A stretch of DNA of 43,825 bases, taken from Jiangella aurantiaca. Lineage in GTDB: Bacteria; Actinomycetota; Actinomycetes; Jiangellales; Jiangellaceae. Position 1 is the first letter of the stretch, and every line of letters starts with the position of its first letter. The translations under genes were made by a program, and so were the position numbers. Location: NCBI RefSeq assembly GCF_004349105.1, contig NZ_SMLB01000052.1:1-43825 (forward strand), in the 5' to 3' direction. Positions 35,687 to 43,825 of the stretch are shown in pieces. Under the pieces are notes generated by a model, which saw only the letters and a program-made list of their open reading frames with translations, did not search any database and was not told the DNA's origin.

Positions 35687-36111
35687 GCGCGCTCGCCAAC
35701 AGCTCGCGCACGCTGCGCGCGCTTTCGGCACCGATCAGAACAATGCCGCGCATCAGATCGCCGCGCAGGGAACACGGTCGGGCACATCGCGCAGACCAGC
35801 AGCCGCGCAACACCAGGGGCCTCACGCTGTCCCGCACGCTTAGCCCGCGCGGCCCTGAACGCCCGCGCTCGACACCGATCCGAACAGTAGCGCGCATCGG
35901 ATCGGCGCCCAGCCAACGACGTCGGGCAGCCCGCGCACCACCGGTCGACCAGCTGCGCCGCGGCCGGCCGCTCCTTCCGGCGCACTCGGTCCCGTTGACG
36001 AGCAGCGGCTCGGCGACACGGTCTGCCGCACCACCGCTGCGTGACGGTCTCCGGCTCATACCACGCGCCGCAGTTCCAGCACCGCTTCTGCCCTCGACCG
36101 TTCGTCCTCAT
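35683..36111 (-). CDS. triple Cys4 zinc-finger protein coupled to the relaxase
   Basis: The gene encodes 142 residues from ATG 36111. Three successive Cys4 units are seen: CWNCGAW...RWCGRPCR, CAGCPTS...RYCSDRCR and CAMCPTV...RHCSDRCR, each CxxC-about 15-CxxxC. They are separated by Arg-rich linkers (RAAARQRDRVRRKERP). The last two share RRSDAR-x-CSDRCR and clearly arose by internal duplication. The stop overlaps the relaxase GTG by 4 bp, so it is probably made with it. Likely a DNA-binding accessory, perhaps at oriT, or a regulator; this is inference. A longer start at 36234 would translate the regulatory motif and is rejected. The 21-bp motif ends only seven bases before the chosen start. 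Confidence 0.7.
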   Translation of the reverse strand: MRTNGRGQKRCWNCGAWYEPETVTQRWCGRPCRRAAARQRDRVRRKERPAAAQLVDRWCAGCPTSLAGRRSDARYCSDRCRARAFRAARAKRAGQREAPGVARLLVCAMCPTVFPARRSDARHCSDRCRKRAQRARAVGERA

Positions 36112-36118
36112 GCCCAGT

Positions 36119-36139
36119 GGGTGGCCCCCGCCGCGCACA
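36119..36139 (-). promoter_or_regulatory. 21-bp element motif, copy 4 (minus strand)
   Basis: On the minus strand the sequence is TGTGCGCGGCGGGGGCCACC plus C, one base different from copy 3. It precedes the zinc-finger/relaxase operon, on the other side of the sugar locus from copies 1-3. Confidence 0.65.
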
Positions 36140-36185
36140 GTCACACTTGCGCGAACGGCTCCTGTTGGCGCAGCGAGAGTATTCG

Positions 36186-36625
36186 ATGAGGGCGAATTGG
36201 TCCCTGCCGATGTTGGGCCAGCCGGAGCTGCCAATGGGCAATCGGCACGCTGAACGGCCGGTCGCCGTCACCGTCTATCGAGGACGGGCGGGCGCTGCTC
36301 GCCCGTCATGTGCCGCCGAAGGGCGAAGCCAACTGGACTCCGCCGGGCGGCAAGGTCGAGCACGCGGATGACCCGTTCGACGCGGTGATCCGGGAGGTCG
36401 CCGAGGAGACCGGGTGCGACGCGGTGGTCGAGCGCCTGCTGAGCTTGGACTCGAGGGTGATTCCCGCGACGGACCGGCTGCCGGCCGGCCTGCCTGAGCA
36501 ACGACGTCCTCGACGAACCCACCGGCTGGCTCGGCGGCGTCTACATCGTCCAGGCGACCGAACTCACCGAAGGCACCTTGCGACCGCGCTACCTCGGCTG
36601 GGCCACCTCGCAGTTCCGCTCGTAG
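36186..36625 (+). pseudogene. Nudix hydrolase, frameshifted
   Basis: The Nudix box GGKVEHADDPFDAVIREVAE and then ETGCD is clear (about 36350-36420); the first Glu of the classic box is Asp here. The N-terminus MGNRHAERPVAVT lies in another frame, joined near 36280 to IEDGRALLARHVPPKG. After about 36497 the sequence continues in a third frame as LSNDVLDEPTGWLGGVYIVQ to the stop at 36623-36625. Two indels therefore break it. Start may be ATG 36186 or 36234. Nudix enzymes hydrolyse nucleoside-diphosphate derivatives; the substrate is unknown. It is divergent from the zinc-finger gene. Confidence 0.7.
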
Positions 36626-36908
36626 ACGGGGGTCACGCCACGCTCCCTCGGCCCGGCGCGATGAAGGGGCGGTCGGTGCGGGCTCTGCTGGTGTGGGCAG
36701 GTGGGCGGCGGATTTGGGCGGTCGGATCAAAGTTCACCCGAGAGGTCTTGACGATAAGTGATCCGCAATGCAATGGTATCGACCAGTCAGGGCGACTATG
36801 TCACGAGTAGCAGCTATGTACCCGTCGGCTGGGGGCTAGTCTGTCTGCTCCCACCCCGCAGGTGGCGCGCCCTTGTTGTCGTAGCCGCGATGGCAAGGTG
36901 GTGGGTTC

Positions 36909-39900
36909 ATGCTGCGTATGTCTGCGCGCCTGTATCGGCTGGTCACGTTTCTTGTGTGTGCCGCGGTGCTCTGGGCGGGCACGCCGGCCGCGGTCCTGAC
37001 GCCGTCGCCGGCCGCCGCTGAGGAAGCGCAAGAGACCGGCGAAGGCGCTGCTCAGGCCGCTCTTCCACGAGCGCAGGGGGCGCCGGTGGCGCGTCAGCCA
37101 GCCGCGCCGGCGGAGCGGGTGCGGGAGGTGACGCAGCAACGTACGGCCAACGCGAAGGTGTTCGAACTGTCCGATGGGCGGTTCGAGGCGGAGCTGTCCA
37201 CCGATCCGATCCATTACCGCGATGCACAGCGGCAGTGGCAGGACATCGACACACGAATCGGAAACGCCGATCATGAGGGTTTCAGCCACGGAAACAGCAC
37301 GAACAACTTCGGCAGCTTCTTCGGCACCAGCTCGGATCGGCTGGTCCGTTTCGAGGTGGGAAACCGGAACCTCACCCTAGGCGTGGCGGGGGAGCGCCGC
37401 GACCTCACCCCCGCGGTCGAGGGCAATTCAGTCACGTACGCAGACGTCTTCGGCACGGCGGATCTGGTGTACCGGGTCGAGCCGACCGGGCTGAAGGAGG
37501 AGATCGTCCTCGAGGAGCCGCCCGAGGAGGCCACCTTCACGTTCGAGCTGCAGATGGGCGGTGTCGTCGCGCGCGAGCAGGAGGACGGTTCAATCGGGTT
37601 CTTCCGGCCGGGTGGTGAGGGGCCGGCGGTGTTCGAGATCCCGAAGCCGTTCATGTTCGACAGCACCGACACCGCCGATCAGCCGATCGGGACGGTCCGC
37701 TCAGAGGAGGTCACCCAGTCGGTGGAACAGCGCGGCGCGAACATCGTGCTCACCGTCACGGCTGACCAGGAGTGGCTGGCCAACCCAGATCGCGTGTATC
37801 CCGTCGTGATCGACCCGACGATCGAGTTGGAGCCGACGGCGGGGCAGGGTCAGGACGCGATGCTCCGGGAGGCGGCGCCGACGACGAACTACGGCTCGAG
37901 CTGGCAGCTCGGTGTCGGCACGGACAGCACTGGCGCGGCGCAGAGCCTGTTGAAGTTCGACGTGTCGTGGTTGCCGGCGGGGACGCCGATCGATTCCGCG
38001 CAGCTGCGGGTCTGGTATGACCAGGCGTATCACACGAACGCCAACGACGTGGTGATCAAGGCCTACAGGGCACCGCAGGCCTGGGACGAGTCCACGGTGA
38101 CCTGGTCCGGATACCCCAACTTCTTCCCTGGGCAGGCCTACACGAGAGAGCTGGTCGACAACGGCGACGTGGGCCAGACCAGCCAGGTAGGTCCGTGGCC
38201 GTTCATGACCGACACGACACAGTCGCAGTGGGGCATCAACGACGACTTCCAGTACGACCGGACCGCGGTGACCGGCAACACCTACACCTGGGTTCCGGAG
38301 CTCGCCGAATCGGGCCGGTATCGGGTGGACGCGCACTATGTCGCCAGCGCCGGGCGGACCACCCATGCGCCCTACACCGTGCACCACGCGGGCGGAACAA
38401 CCGCCGTCGCGGTGGACCAGACCGCCGGCACGAACGGCGTGTGGGCAATGCTCGGTAGCTGGGACTTCAACGCCGGTACCAGTCACCGGGTCACGGTCGG
38501 GTCGGTTGCGGAGCTTCGGACGGTGGTCGCCGACGCCGTCCGGCTGACGAAGTTTGCCGAGCAGACGAAGGGCGCCAACACCAGCAGCCAATGGCACAGC
38601 TTCGCCGTACGTGACCTGGTGCAGACTTGGGTGGACGGCACGCAACTGAACCACGGCTTCGCGCTGCAGGCAGCGAACCAGTTCACCGAGGGTCAGGGCG
38701 GTGCCTCCTACGAGTCGTCGGAGATCGCCTTCAGCGGCCGGGCGCCGAACCGGCCGAAGCTGGTCCTCACCTACGGGCGGCCCGGCGTCACGGTCGACCC
38801 GATCTCGACGTTCCACTCCACCGGGGCCGAACTGTCGTGGCAGCCGTATACCGGCAGCGACCTGGTGGAGTACCAGGTGCACCGCTCGAGCGACCAACGG
38901 TTCACGCCCTCGGCGGCGACGCTGGTGGCGCCGCTTCCGCCGGGGACGACGTCGTTCACCGACACCACGGCGGAGCCGACGCCCGCCGACAGCCAGGATC
39001 TGTCCCTCAAGGCCTACTACTACATGGTCGCGGTGAAGACCACGGACGGCACCGTCGTGCCGTCCAGCACGCAGCTGGCCAATCTGCCCAAGGCCGGCCG
39101 GGTCGTAAAATACCTGCAAGGCCAGGCGATCGATACTACGCTCGCCAGCGGCGCGCCGAACAGCAACCTCGACGTGTTCGACGGCGAGCCGTGGCTGGGC
39201 GCCGGCGACAACGGCGGCTCGTTCGGCGACACGCGCGCGCTGATCAAGTTTCCCGACCTGGCAGATGCGATCCCCGCGGGCGCGACCGTGCAGTTCGCGA
39301 CCCTGCGGCTGTGGAAGCCGTTGACGTTCGGGTCCGGTGCGACGTTCGACCTGCACCGAGTGACCCGCACCTGGAGCGAGACCACCGCGACGTGGAACCG
39401 GGCCAGTACCTGGATCCCGTGGACCACCCCGGGCGGCGATTACGACCCCGCCGTCATCAGCTCCGTGCCGGCGATGACGAACGCCCCGTCGTGGCAGCTG
39501 TGGAGTGTCGAGGACCTGGTCCAGCAATGGGTCAACAACCCGCTCGCCGCCAACTTCGGGTTGCTGATCAAGGCGCGTGATGAGGCGGCGGCGAACCAGC
39601 TGAGCGTGTTCACCTCCAACGAGCTGGCCTCGGAGCCCGAGCTGCGGCCGATGCTGCAGGTCACCTACCTGGAAAAGACCGCGGAGAGCACCTATTACGC
39701 TCCGGACACCGCCGTGCGGACCGAGGCGGGGGAGGAGCGGACGGTCGAGGTCACCGTCACGAACACGACGTCGGAGACGTGGACGGCGGCGAACCACGTG
39801 CTGTCGTATCACTGGGCCGCCCCGGACGGGACCGACGTCACCACTGCGGCCAACCGGGTGGAGACGACGTTGCCGGCCGACCTCGCGCCTGGGGGGACGG

Positions 39901-42900
39901 TGACGTTGAACGCGACCGTCCGCGCGCCGCAGCTGCTGGAGCCGAGCAACAAGCGTGAGGACTTCACGCTGCGGTGGGACATGCGCAACCGGGGCACCGG
40001 GCAGTGGATCTCCGACACGCAGAACATCCCGGCGCTGGACCAGTCGGCGAAGGTGGAGGACGCGACGTCGAACCAGCTCGGGTTGGAGAAGTTCTACCAG
40101 TACAGCGGCACCAACACCGGTGCCGGCTCGGCACTCATGACGAACGTGCACGCGGGCAACACCGTCTTCAGCTATGACGCGTTCGCGAACCCGTCGCGGG
40201 GCGTGTCGACGTTCGTGCGGATGAGCTACAACAGCCTGGACACGTCCTCGTCGGCGATGGGGTACGGCTGGTCGCTGGCCACGTCGAGCCTGATGCGGAT
40301 GGGGACGCCGCTGGACCTGCATCCGCGCGGCCAGGACTGGCCCACCCAGGTGACGCTGACCGACGGCGACGGGACCGCGCACCTGTTCCGGCTGAACCAG
40401 CACGGCAGCAGCGACGAGGCGGTCTGGGACTACGACTCCCCGGCCGGGGTGCACCTGTATCTGCAGCGCACCGGCGACACCGATCCCACTCGCGCCTGGG
40501 TGATGACCAGCCCGGACCGTACCCAGTTCTACTTCGACGCCGACGGCTATCAGAGCGCGGTGCGGGACAAGAACGGCAACGAGTTGCTGTTCACCTACGA
40601 GCAGCGCAAGTCCAACAACAAGCCGATCAAGTTCCTGCGCTACATCACCGACCCGTCGAACCGGCAGACCCTGACCGTCGACTACTTCACCAAGGGACAG
40701 GCCTACAGCTGGGTCGACGACACCGGCGCGATCCAGCAGGGCACGAACCTGTCGAACCCGAAGATCATCGACCAGGTCGAGACGCTGACCGACATCTCCG
40801 GGCGGACCGTGCGGTTCACCTACACCGACAAGGGCCTGCTGGCGCGCATGGTCGACGGGCACGGCACACCGGAGGCGAAGACGTTCCAGTTCGTGTATGA
40901 GGCGGACAACACCAACAAGAACACCAAGCTGGTCGAGGTGATCGACCCCCGGGGGAACGACACCGACCTCACCTTCTTCGAGGCGACGACCGATCCCAAG
41001 GCCAAGTGGCTGCTGCAGAGCGTGACTGACCGCGCCGGTGGCACCACGTCGTTCGCCTACGTCGACCCCGACGGATCGGCGGGCGCGCAGGTGTCCACCA
41101 CCGTCACCGACGCGAAGAGCAACGCCACGACGTATCTGACCGACGGGTTCGGCCGCCCGCTCACGGCGACCAACGCCAAGGACGAGACGACCGCGCTCAC
41201 CTGGGACGACGACCACAACGTCGTACAGCTGGTGGAGGACAACGGGGCGAGGAGCAGCTGGACATACGACCCGAACACCGGCTACCCGACGTCCATCACC
41301 GACGCCGAGGCGAACGCGAACGGCACGCCGGCCACGACGCTGTCGTACCGCACCGACCTGAACGGGCACGTCGCCGACCTGACCGGCAAAGTGTCGCCGG
41401 AGGGTCGGGCGTGGAGCTTCGGCTACGACGCCGTGGGCAATCTGACGTCGGTGACCGACCCGGCGGGCACGGCGACGGCCACTGCGGGCGACTACACCAC
41501 CACGTACGCCTACGACGGGTTCGGGCAGCTGCTGGACGCGACCGACGCCAACGGCAACCTCACCCAGTACCGTGACTACGGCCCGACCGGGTTCCCCGGC
41601 CGCATCGTCGACGCGCTCACCCGGGCGACGGAGTTCACCTATGACGACCGCGGCAACGTGCTGACCGTCACCGACGCCAACGACAACACCAGCACGCAGG
41701 GCTACGACGTGTTCGGCCGGCCGGGCGAGTCGCAGGTGCCGAAGGACGCCGACGCCGGCGTCTACATCGTCACCCCGGCCCCGGTGTACGACGCCAACGA
41801 CAACGTCGTCGAGGCCACCGCTCCCAACGGCGCGGTCACCACGTACACCTACGACCCGGCCGACCGGATGCTCACGACGACCCTGCCGGCGGACGAGGCC
41901 GGTGACCCGGCCCGGGTGAGCAGCTACGAGTACGACCTGGTCGGCAACCTGCTGGCCGCCACCGAGCCCAACGGCACCCTGACCCCGTCGGACCCCGACG
42001 ACTTCGTCGCCCGCTACGGCTACGACCCGATCTACCAGCTGACCAGCGTGACGAACGCCGACGGGCACCAGATCAGCTACCGCTACGACGCCGTCGGCAA
42101 CCTCGTCACCGTGGTCGACCCGCGCAAGAACGCGACCGCCGACCCCGCCGACGTCACCACCACCTACGCCTACGACGCCAACCACCGGCCGACCAGCGTG
42201 ACCGACGCCGCCGGCGAGACGCGGTCCACCAGGTACGACCTGGACGGCCTGGTCACCGAGGCCACCGACGAAGAGGGCAACACCACCCTCGTCGACTACG
42301 ACGAGCGCGGCCTGCAACGCGAGGTCCGGGTGCCGCACGACGACGACGGCGCCGGCGGCATCACCTACCGGACCACCCGCTACGAGTACGACGAGGCCGG
42401 CAACCGCACCCGGGTCATCACCCCGCGCGGCGTGGAGTCCGGCGACCCGGAGGCGTTCGTCCACGAGACCGTCTACGACGCGCTCAACCGGCCGATCGAG
42501 CAAGTGTTCCCCTACGACTCCGCCGACCCCCGGTACAACACGCCCGAGTCGGTCACCTACGCCTACGACCTGGTCGGCAACCTCACCCAGGTGTCCGCGC
42601 CGCCGTCGGAGAACCAGACGGTCCGCAACACCACCACGTACACGCACTTCGACAACGGCTGGGTCGCCTCGACCATCGACGCGTGGGACATCGCCACCAC
42701 CTACGACTACAACGAGCTCGGCCAGCAGACACTGCGCACGGTGACCAGCGCCGGCGGATCGTCGTCGCGGTCGATGTCGTGGGTGTACTTCCCCGACGGC
42801 AAGCTGGCCGGTCGCGGTGACGACGGTGTCCCCGTCGGGCAACACGTGGTCCTGGCCGACAACAGCGACACCGGCAACGCCGCGGCCACCGGAGTCTGGT

Positions 42901-43825
42901 CCGTCCTCGCCGACGGCACCGGGTTCCAGGGCTACGACTACCGCCGCCACGCCGCCGGTCACGGCGGCGGCGCCGACAAGTTCACCTGGACGCTGCGGAT
43001 CCCCGCCGACGGCACCTACGAGGTGTTCGTGCGACACCCCGCCGGGGTGAGCGGCGCCGCGACCGACGCCCCGTTCGAGATCACCCACGCCGGCGGCACC
43101 ACGACCCGGACGGTGAACCAGGCCCAGGGCGGCGGCCAGTGGGTCAGCCTGGGCAGCTACGCCTTCACCGAAGCGGGAGCGCACACGGTCACGGTGGGGA
43201 CGTCCGCCTCTGGGATGGTGTTCGCCGACGCGGTCAAGCTGGTCCGCGACACCACCGGCCAGACCGACACCGAGGCCAAGGACTTCACCTACGACTACGA
43301 CGCCAACGGCAACCTGGTGACGCTGACCGATAGCGGGTCGGGTGCGTCGGTGGACACCTACCAGATCGCCTACACCGGGCTGAACCAGGTCTTGTCGGTG
43401 CAGGAGCTGGCCGCCGGGGTCGTCCAGAAGACCACCAGCTACACCTACGACGAGAACGGCAACCCGCTCACCCGCGACCACGACGACCAGTACGCCACCT
43501 ACGCCTACGACGTCCGCGACCTGGTCGAGCAGGTCAGCAACGCCGACACCGCGGCCGACCCCGACCCGAAGGTCACCACGTTCGGATACACCCCGCGCGG
43601 GCAGACCGCCACCGAGGTCAAGGCGAACGGCAACACCGTCGCCTACGAGTACTTCCTCGACGGCCTGCTCGAGCGGCAGGAAGAGACCAAGTCCGACGGC
43701 ACCCTGGTCGCCTCGCACGTCATCGGCTACGACGCCAACGGCAACCGCACGTCCGACGTCGCCCGCACGATGGACGCCGACAACCACGGCACCTACCTGG
43801 ACCGCACCTACGCGTACACGTTCGA
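36909..43825 (+). CDS. secreted wall-associated DNRLRE/golvesin/YD-repeat (RHS-like) protein, 3' end beyond window
   Basis: From ATG 36909 (a second ATG at 36918) the frame is open to the edge, giving at least 2,305 residues. A signal peptide (LVTFLVCAAVLWAG, then AAA-EE) leads to an N-terminal region. A DNRLRE domain (about 313-623) is interrupted by a golvesin/Xly-type domain (about 443-548). Then come a fibronectin-like domain (626-714), a second DNRLRE domain (733-922), an Ig-like segment (931-1048), a pre-RHS region and YD repeats from about 1360 (e.g. TYAYDGFGQLLDATDANGNL). A second golvesin domain sits among the YD repeats at 1978-2116. Such proteins form a hollow shell that can carry a C-terminal toxin; that end is not visible. 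No frameshifts are seen over 6.9 kb. A 2,028-residue antisense frame here is a codon-bias shadow. Confidence 0.88.
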   Translation, partial: MLRMSARLYRLVTFLVCAAVLWAGTPAAVLTPSPAAAEEAQETGEGAAQAALPRAQGAPVARQPAAPAERVREVTQQRTANAKVFELSDGRFEAELSTDPIHYRDAQRQWQDIDTRIGNADHEGFSHGNSTNNFGSFFGTSSDRLVRFEVGNRNLTLGVAGERRDLTPAVEGNSVTYADVFGTADLVYRVEPTGLKEEIVLEEPPEEATFTFELQMGGVVAREQEDGSIGFFRPGGEGPAVFEIPKPFMFDSTDTADQPIGTVRSEEVTQSVEQRGANIVLTVTADQEWLANPDRVYPVVIDPTIELEPTAGQGQDAMLREAAPTTNYGSSWQLGVGTDSTGAAQSLLKFDVSWLPAGTPIDSAQLRVWYDQAYHTNANDVVIKAYRAPQAWDESTVTWSGYPNFFPGQAYTRELVDNGDVGQTSQVGPWPFMTDTTQSQWGINDDFQYDRTAVTGNTYTWVPELAESGRYRVDAHYVASAGRTTHAPYTVHHAGGTTAVAVDQTAGTNGVWAMLGSWDFNAGTSHRVTVGSVAELRTVVADAVRLTKFAEQTKGANTSSQWHSFAVRDLVQTWVDGTQLNHGFALQAANQFTEGQGGASYESSEIAFSGRAPNRPKLVLTYGRPGVTVDPISTFHSTGAELSWQPYTGSDLVEYQVHRSSDQRFTPSAATLVAPLPPGTTSFTDTTAEPTPADSQDLSLKAYYYMVAVKTTDGTVVPSSTQLANLPKAGRVVKYLQGQAIDTTLASGAPNSNLDVFDGEPWLGAGDNGGSFGDTRALIKFPDLADAIPAGATVQFATLRLWKPLTFGSGATFDLHRVTRTWSETTATWNRASTWIPWTTPGGDYDPAVISSVPAMTNAPSWQLWSVEDLVQQWVNNPLAANFGLLIKARDEAAANQLSVFTSNELASEPELRPMLQVTYLEKTAESTYYAPDTAVRTEAGEERTVEVTVTNTTSETWTAANHVLSYHWAAPDGTDVTTAANRVETTLPADLAPGGTVTLNATVRAPQLLEPSNKREDFTLRWDMRNRGTGQWISDTQNIPALDQSAKVEDATSNQLGLEKFYQYSGTNTGAGSALMTNVHAGNTVFSYDAFANPSRGVSTFVRMSYNSLDTSSSAMGYGWSLATSSLMRMGTPLDLHPRGQDWPTQVTLTDGDGTAHLFRLNQHGSSDEAVWDYDSPAGVHLYLQRTGDTDPTRAWVMTSPDRTQFYFDADGYQSAVRDKNGNELLFTYEQRKSNNKPIKFLRYITDPSNRQTLTVDYFTKGQAYSWVDDTGAIQQGTNLSNPKIIDQVETLTDISGRTVRFTYTDKGLLARMVDGHGTPEAKTFQFVYEADNTNKNTKLVEVIDPRGNDTDLTFFEATTDPKAKWLLQSVTDRAGGTTSFAYVDPDGSAGAQVSTTVTDAKSNATTYLTDGFGRPLTATNAKDETTALTWDDDHNVVQLVEDNGARSSWTYDPNTGYPTSITDAEANANGTPATTLSYRTDLNGHVADLTGKVSPEGRAWSFGYDAVGNLTSVTDPAGTATATAGDYTTTYAYDGFGQLLDATDANGNLTQYRDYGPTGFPGRIVDALTRATEFTYDDRGNVLTVTDANDNTSTQGYDVFGRPGESQVPKDADAGVYIVTPAPVYDANDNVVEATAPNGAVTTYTYDPADRMLTTTLPADEAGDPARVSSYEYDLVGNLLAATEPNGTLTPSDPDDFVARYGYDPIYQLTSVTNADGHQISYRYDAVGNLVTVVDPRKNATADPADVTTTYAYDANHRPTSVTDAAGETRSTRYDLDGLVTEATDEEGNTTLVDYDERGLQREVRVPHDDDGAGGITYRTTRYEYDEAGNRTRVITPRGVESGDPEAFVHETVYDALNRPIEQVFPYDSADPRYNTPESVTYAYDLVGNLTQVSAPPSENQTVRNTTTYTHFDNGWVASTIDAWDIATTYDYNELGQQTLRTVTSAGGSSSRSMSWVYFPDGKLAGRGDDGVPVGQHVVLADNSDTGNAAATGVWSVLADGTGFQGYDYRRHAAGHGGGADKFTWTLRIPADGTYEVFVRHPAGVSGAATDAPFEITHAGGTTTRTVNQAQGGGQWVSLGSYAFTEAGAHTVTVGTSASGMVFADAVKLVRDTTGQTDTEAKDFTYDYDANGNLVTLTDSGSGASVDTYQIAYTGLNQVLSVQELAAGVVQKTTSYTYDENGNPLTRDHDDQYATYAYDVRDLVEQVSNADTAADPDPKVTTFGYTPRGQTATEVKANGNTVAYEYFLDGLLERQEETKSDGTLVASHVIGYDANGNRTSDVARTMDADNHGTYLDRTYAYTF

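Noticed and set aside
36748-36780. Sigma-70-type promoter for the YD-repeat gene (TTGACG at 36748)
   Set aside because: No acceptable -10 hexamer at 16-19 bases; the nearest TATC lies 23 bases away.
37701-43787. 2,028-residue open frame on the minus strand
   Set aside because: It lies antisense to the intact YD-repeat gene; its Val/Gly/Arg-rich sequence has no domain and arises from the G/C-biased third codon positions of the real gene.

Overview
The window is very GC-rich, codon third positions in the real genes are almost all G or C, and several gene families are typical of filamentous or high-GC actinomycetes (TrwC-type relaxase with SSB, primase and methylase-helicase; LplB/LplC sugar importers; wall-associated YD-repeat proteins). 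I read it as an actinobacterial chromosome segment holding the remains of an integrative/conjugative-type element plus cargo. The species cannot be told from sequence alone.

Layout. (1) 1-680: a 38-bp 3' piece of a tRNA-Lys gene on the minus strand (206-243), a candidate attachment site, followed by a broken transposase N-terminus. (2) 683-4353, minus strand: a translationally coupled operon of lipoprotein, membrane-fusion protein with peptidoglycan-binding domain, ABC ATPase and FtsX/MacB-type permease. Divergent to it, at 4549-5642, lie three tandem genes for 104-aa secreted, bacteriocin-like proteins. (3) 5700-7056: remnants of an IS1380-type transposase and of an ATP-dependent DNA ligase. 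(4) 7478-17403, plus strand: mobile-element maintenance genes, namely an HTH protein, a small conserved protein, a very large N6-methylase/helicase, a C5 cytosine methylase, SSB and a primase-polymerase. (5) 17616-31465: a complete-looking sugar catabolic locus. LacI regulator and Gfo/Idh oxidoreductase run leftward; GH42, mannonate dehydratase, SDR, two ABC permeases, a Tat-lipoprotein binding protein, heparinase-like lyase and GH29 alpha-L-fucosidase run rightward. (6) 31466-36625: the second part of the mobile element, on the minus strand, with a TrwC/TraI relaxase-helicase coupled to a triple Cys4 zinc-finger protein, then a broken Nudix gene. (7) 36909-43825 (runs off the end): a secreted DNRLRE/golvesin/YD-repeat protein of more than 2300 residues.

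Two observations tie the parts together. A roughly 21-bp motif (core TGTGCGCGGYRGGGGCCACC) stands upstream of four mobile-element transcription units, on both strands and on both sides of the sugar locus. It suggests one regulon and one element now split by the 14-kb catabolic cluster, which is bounded by a 14-bp direct repeat. In addition, nearly every conserved mobile-element gene carries single-base frameshifts, while the exporter, most of the sugar locus and the YD-repeat gene are intact, which points to a decaying element or, less likely, to local sequence errors. No integrase, T4SS or FtsK-type transfer gene is visible here.

The most promising candidate for an undescribed system is the secreted-peptide array with its divergent exporter operon and shared palindromic operator candidate. 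The second is the repeated 21-bp motif regulon.
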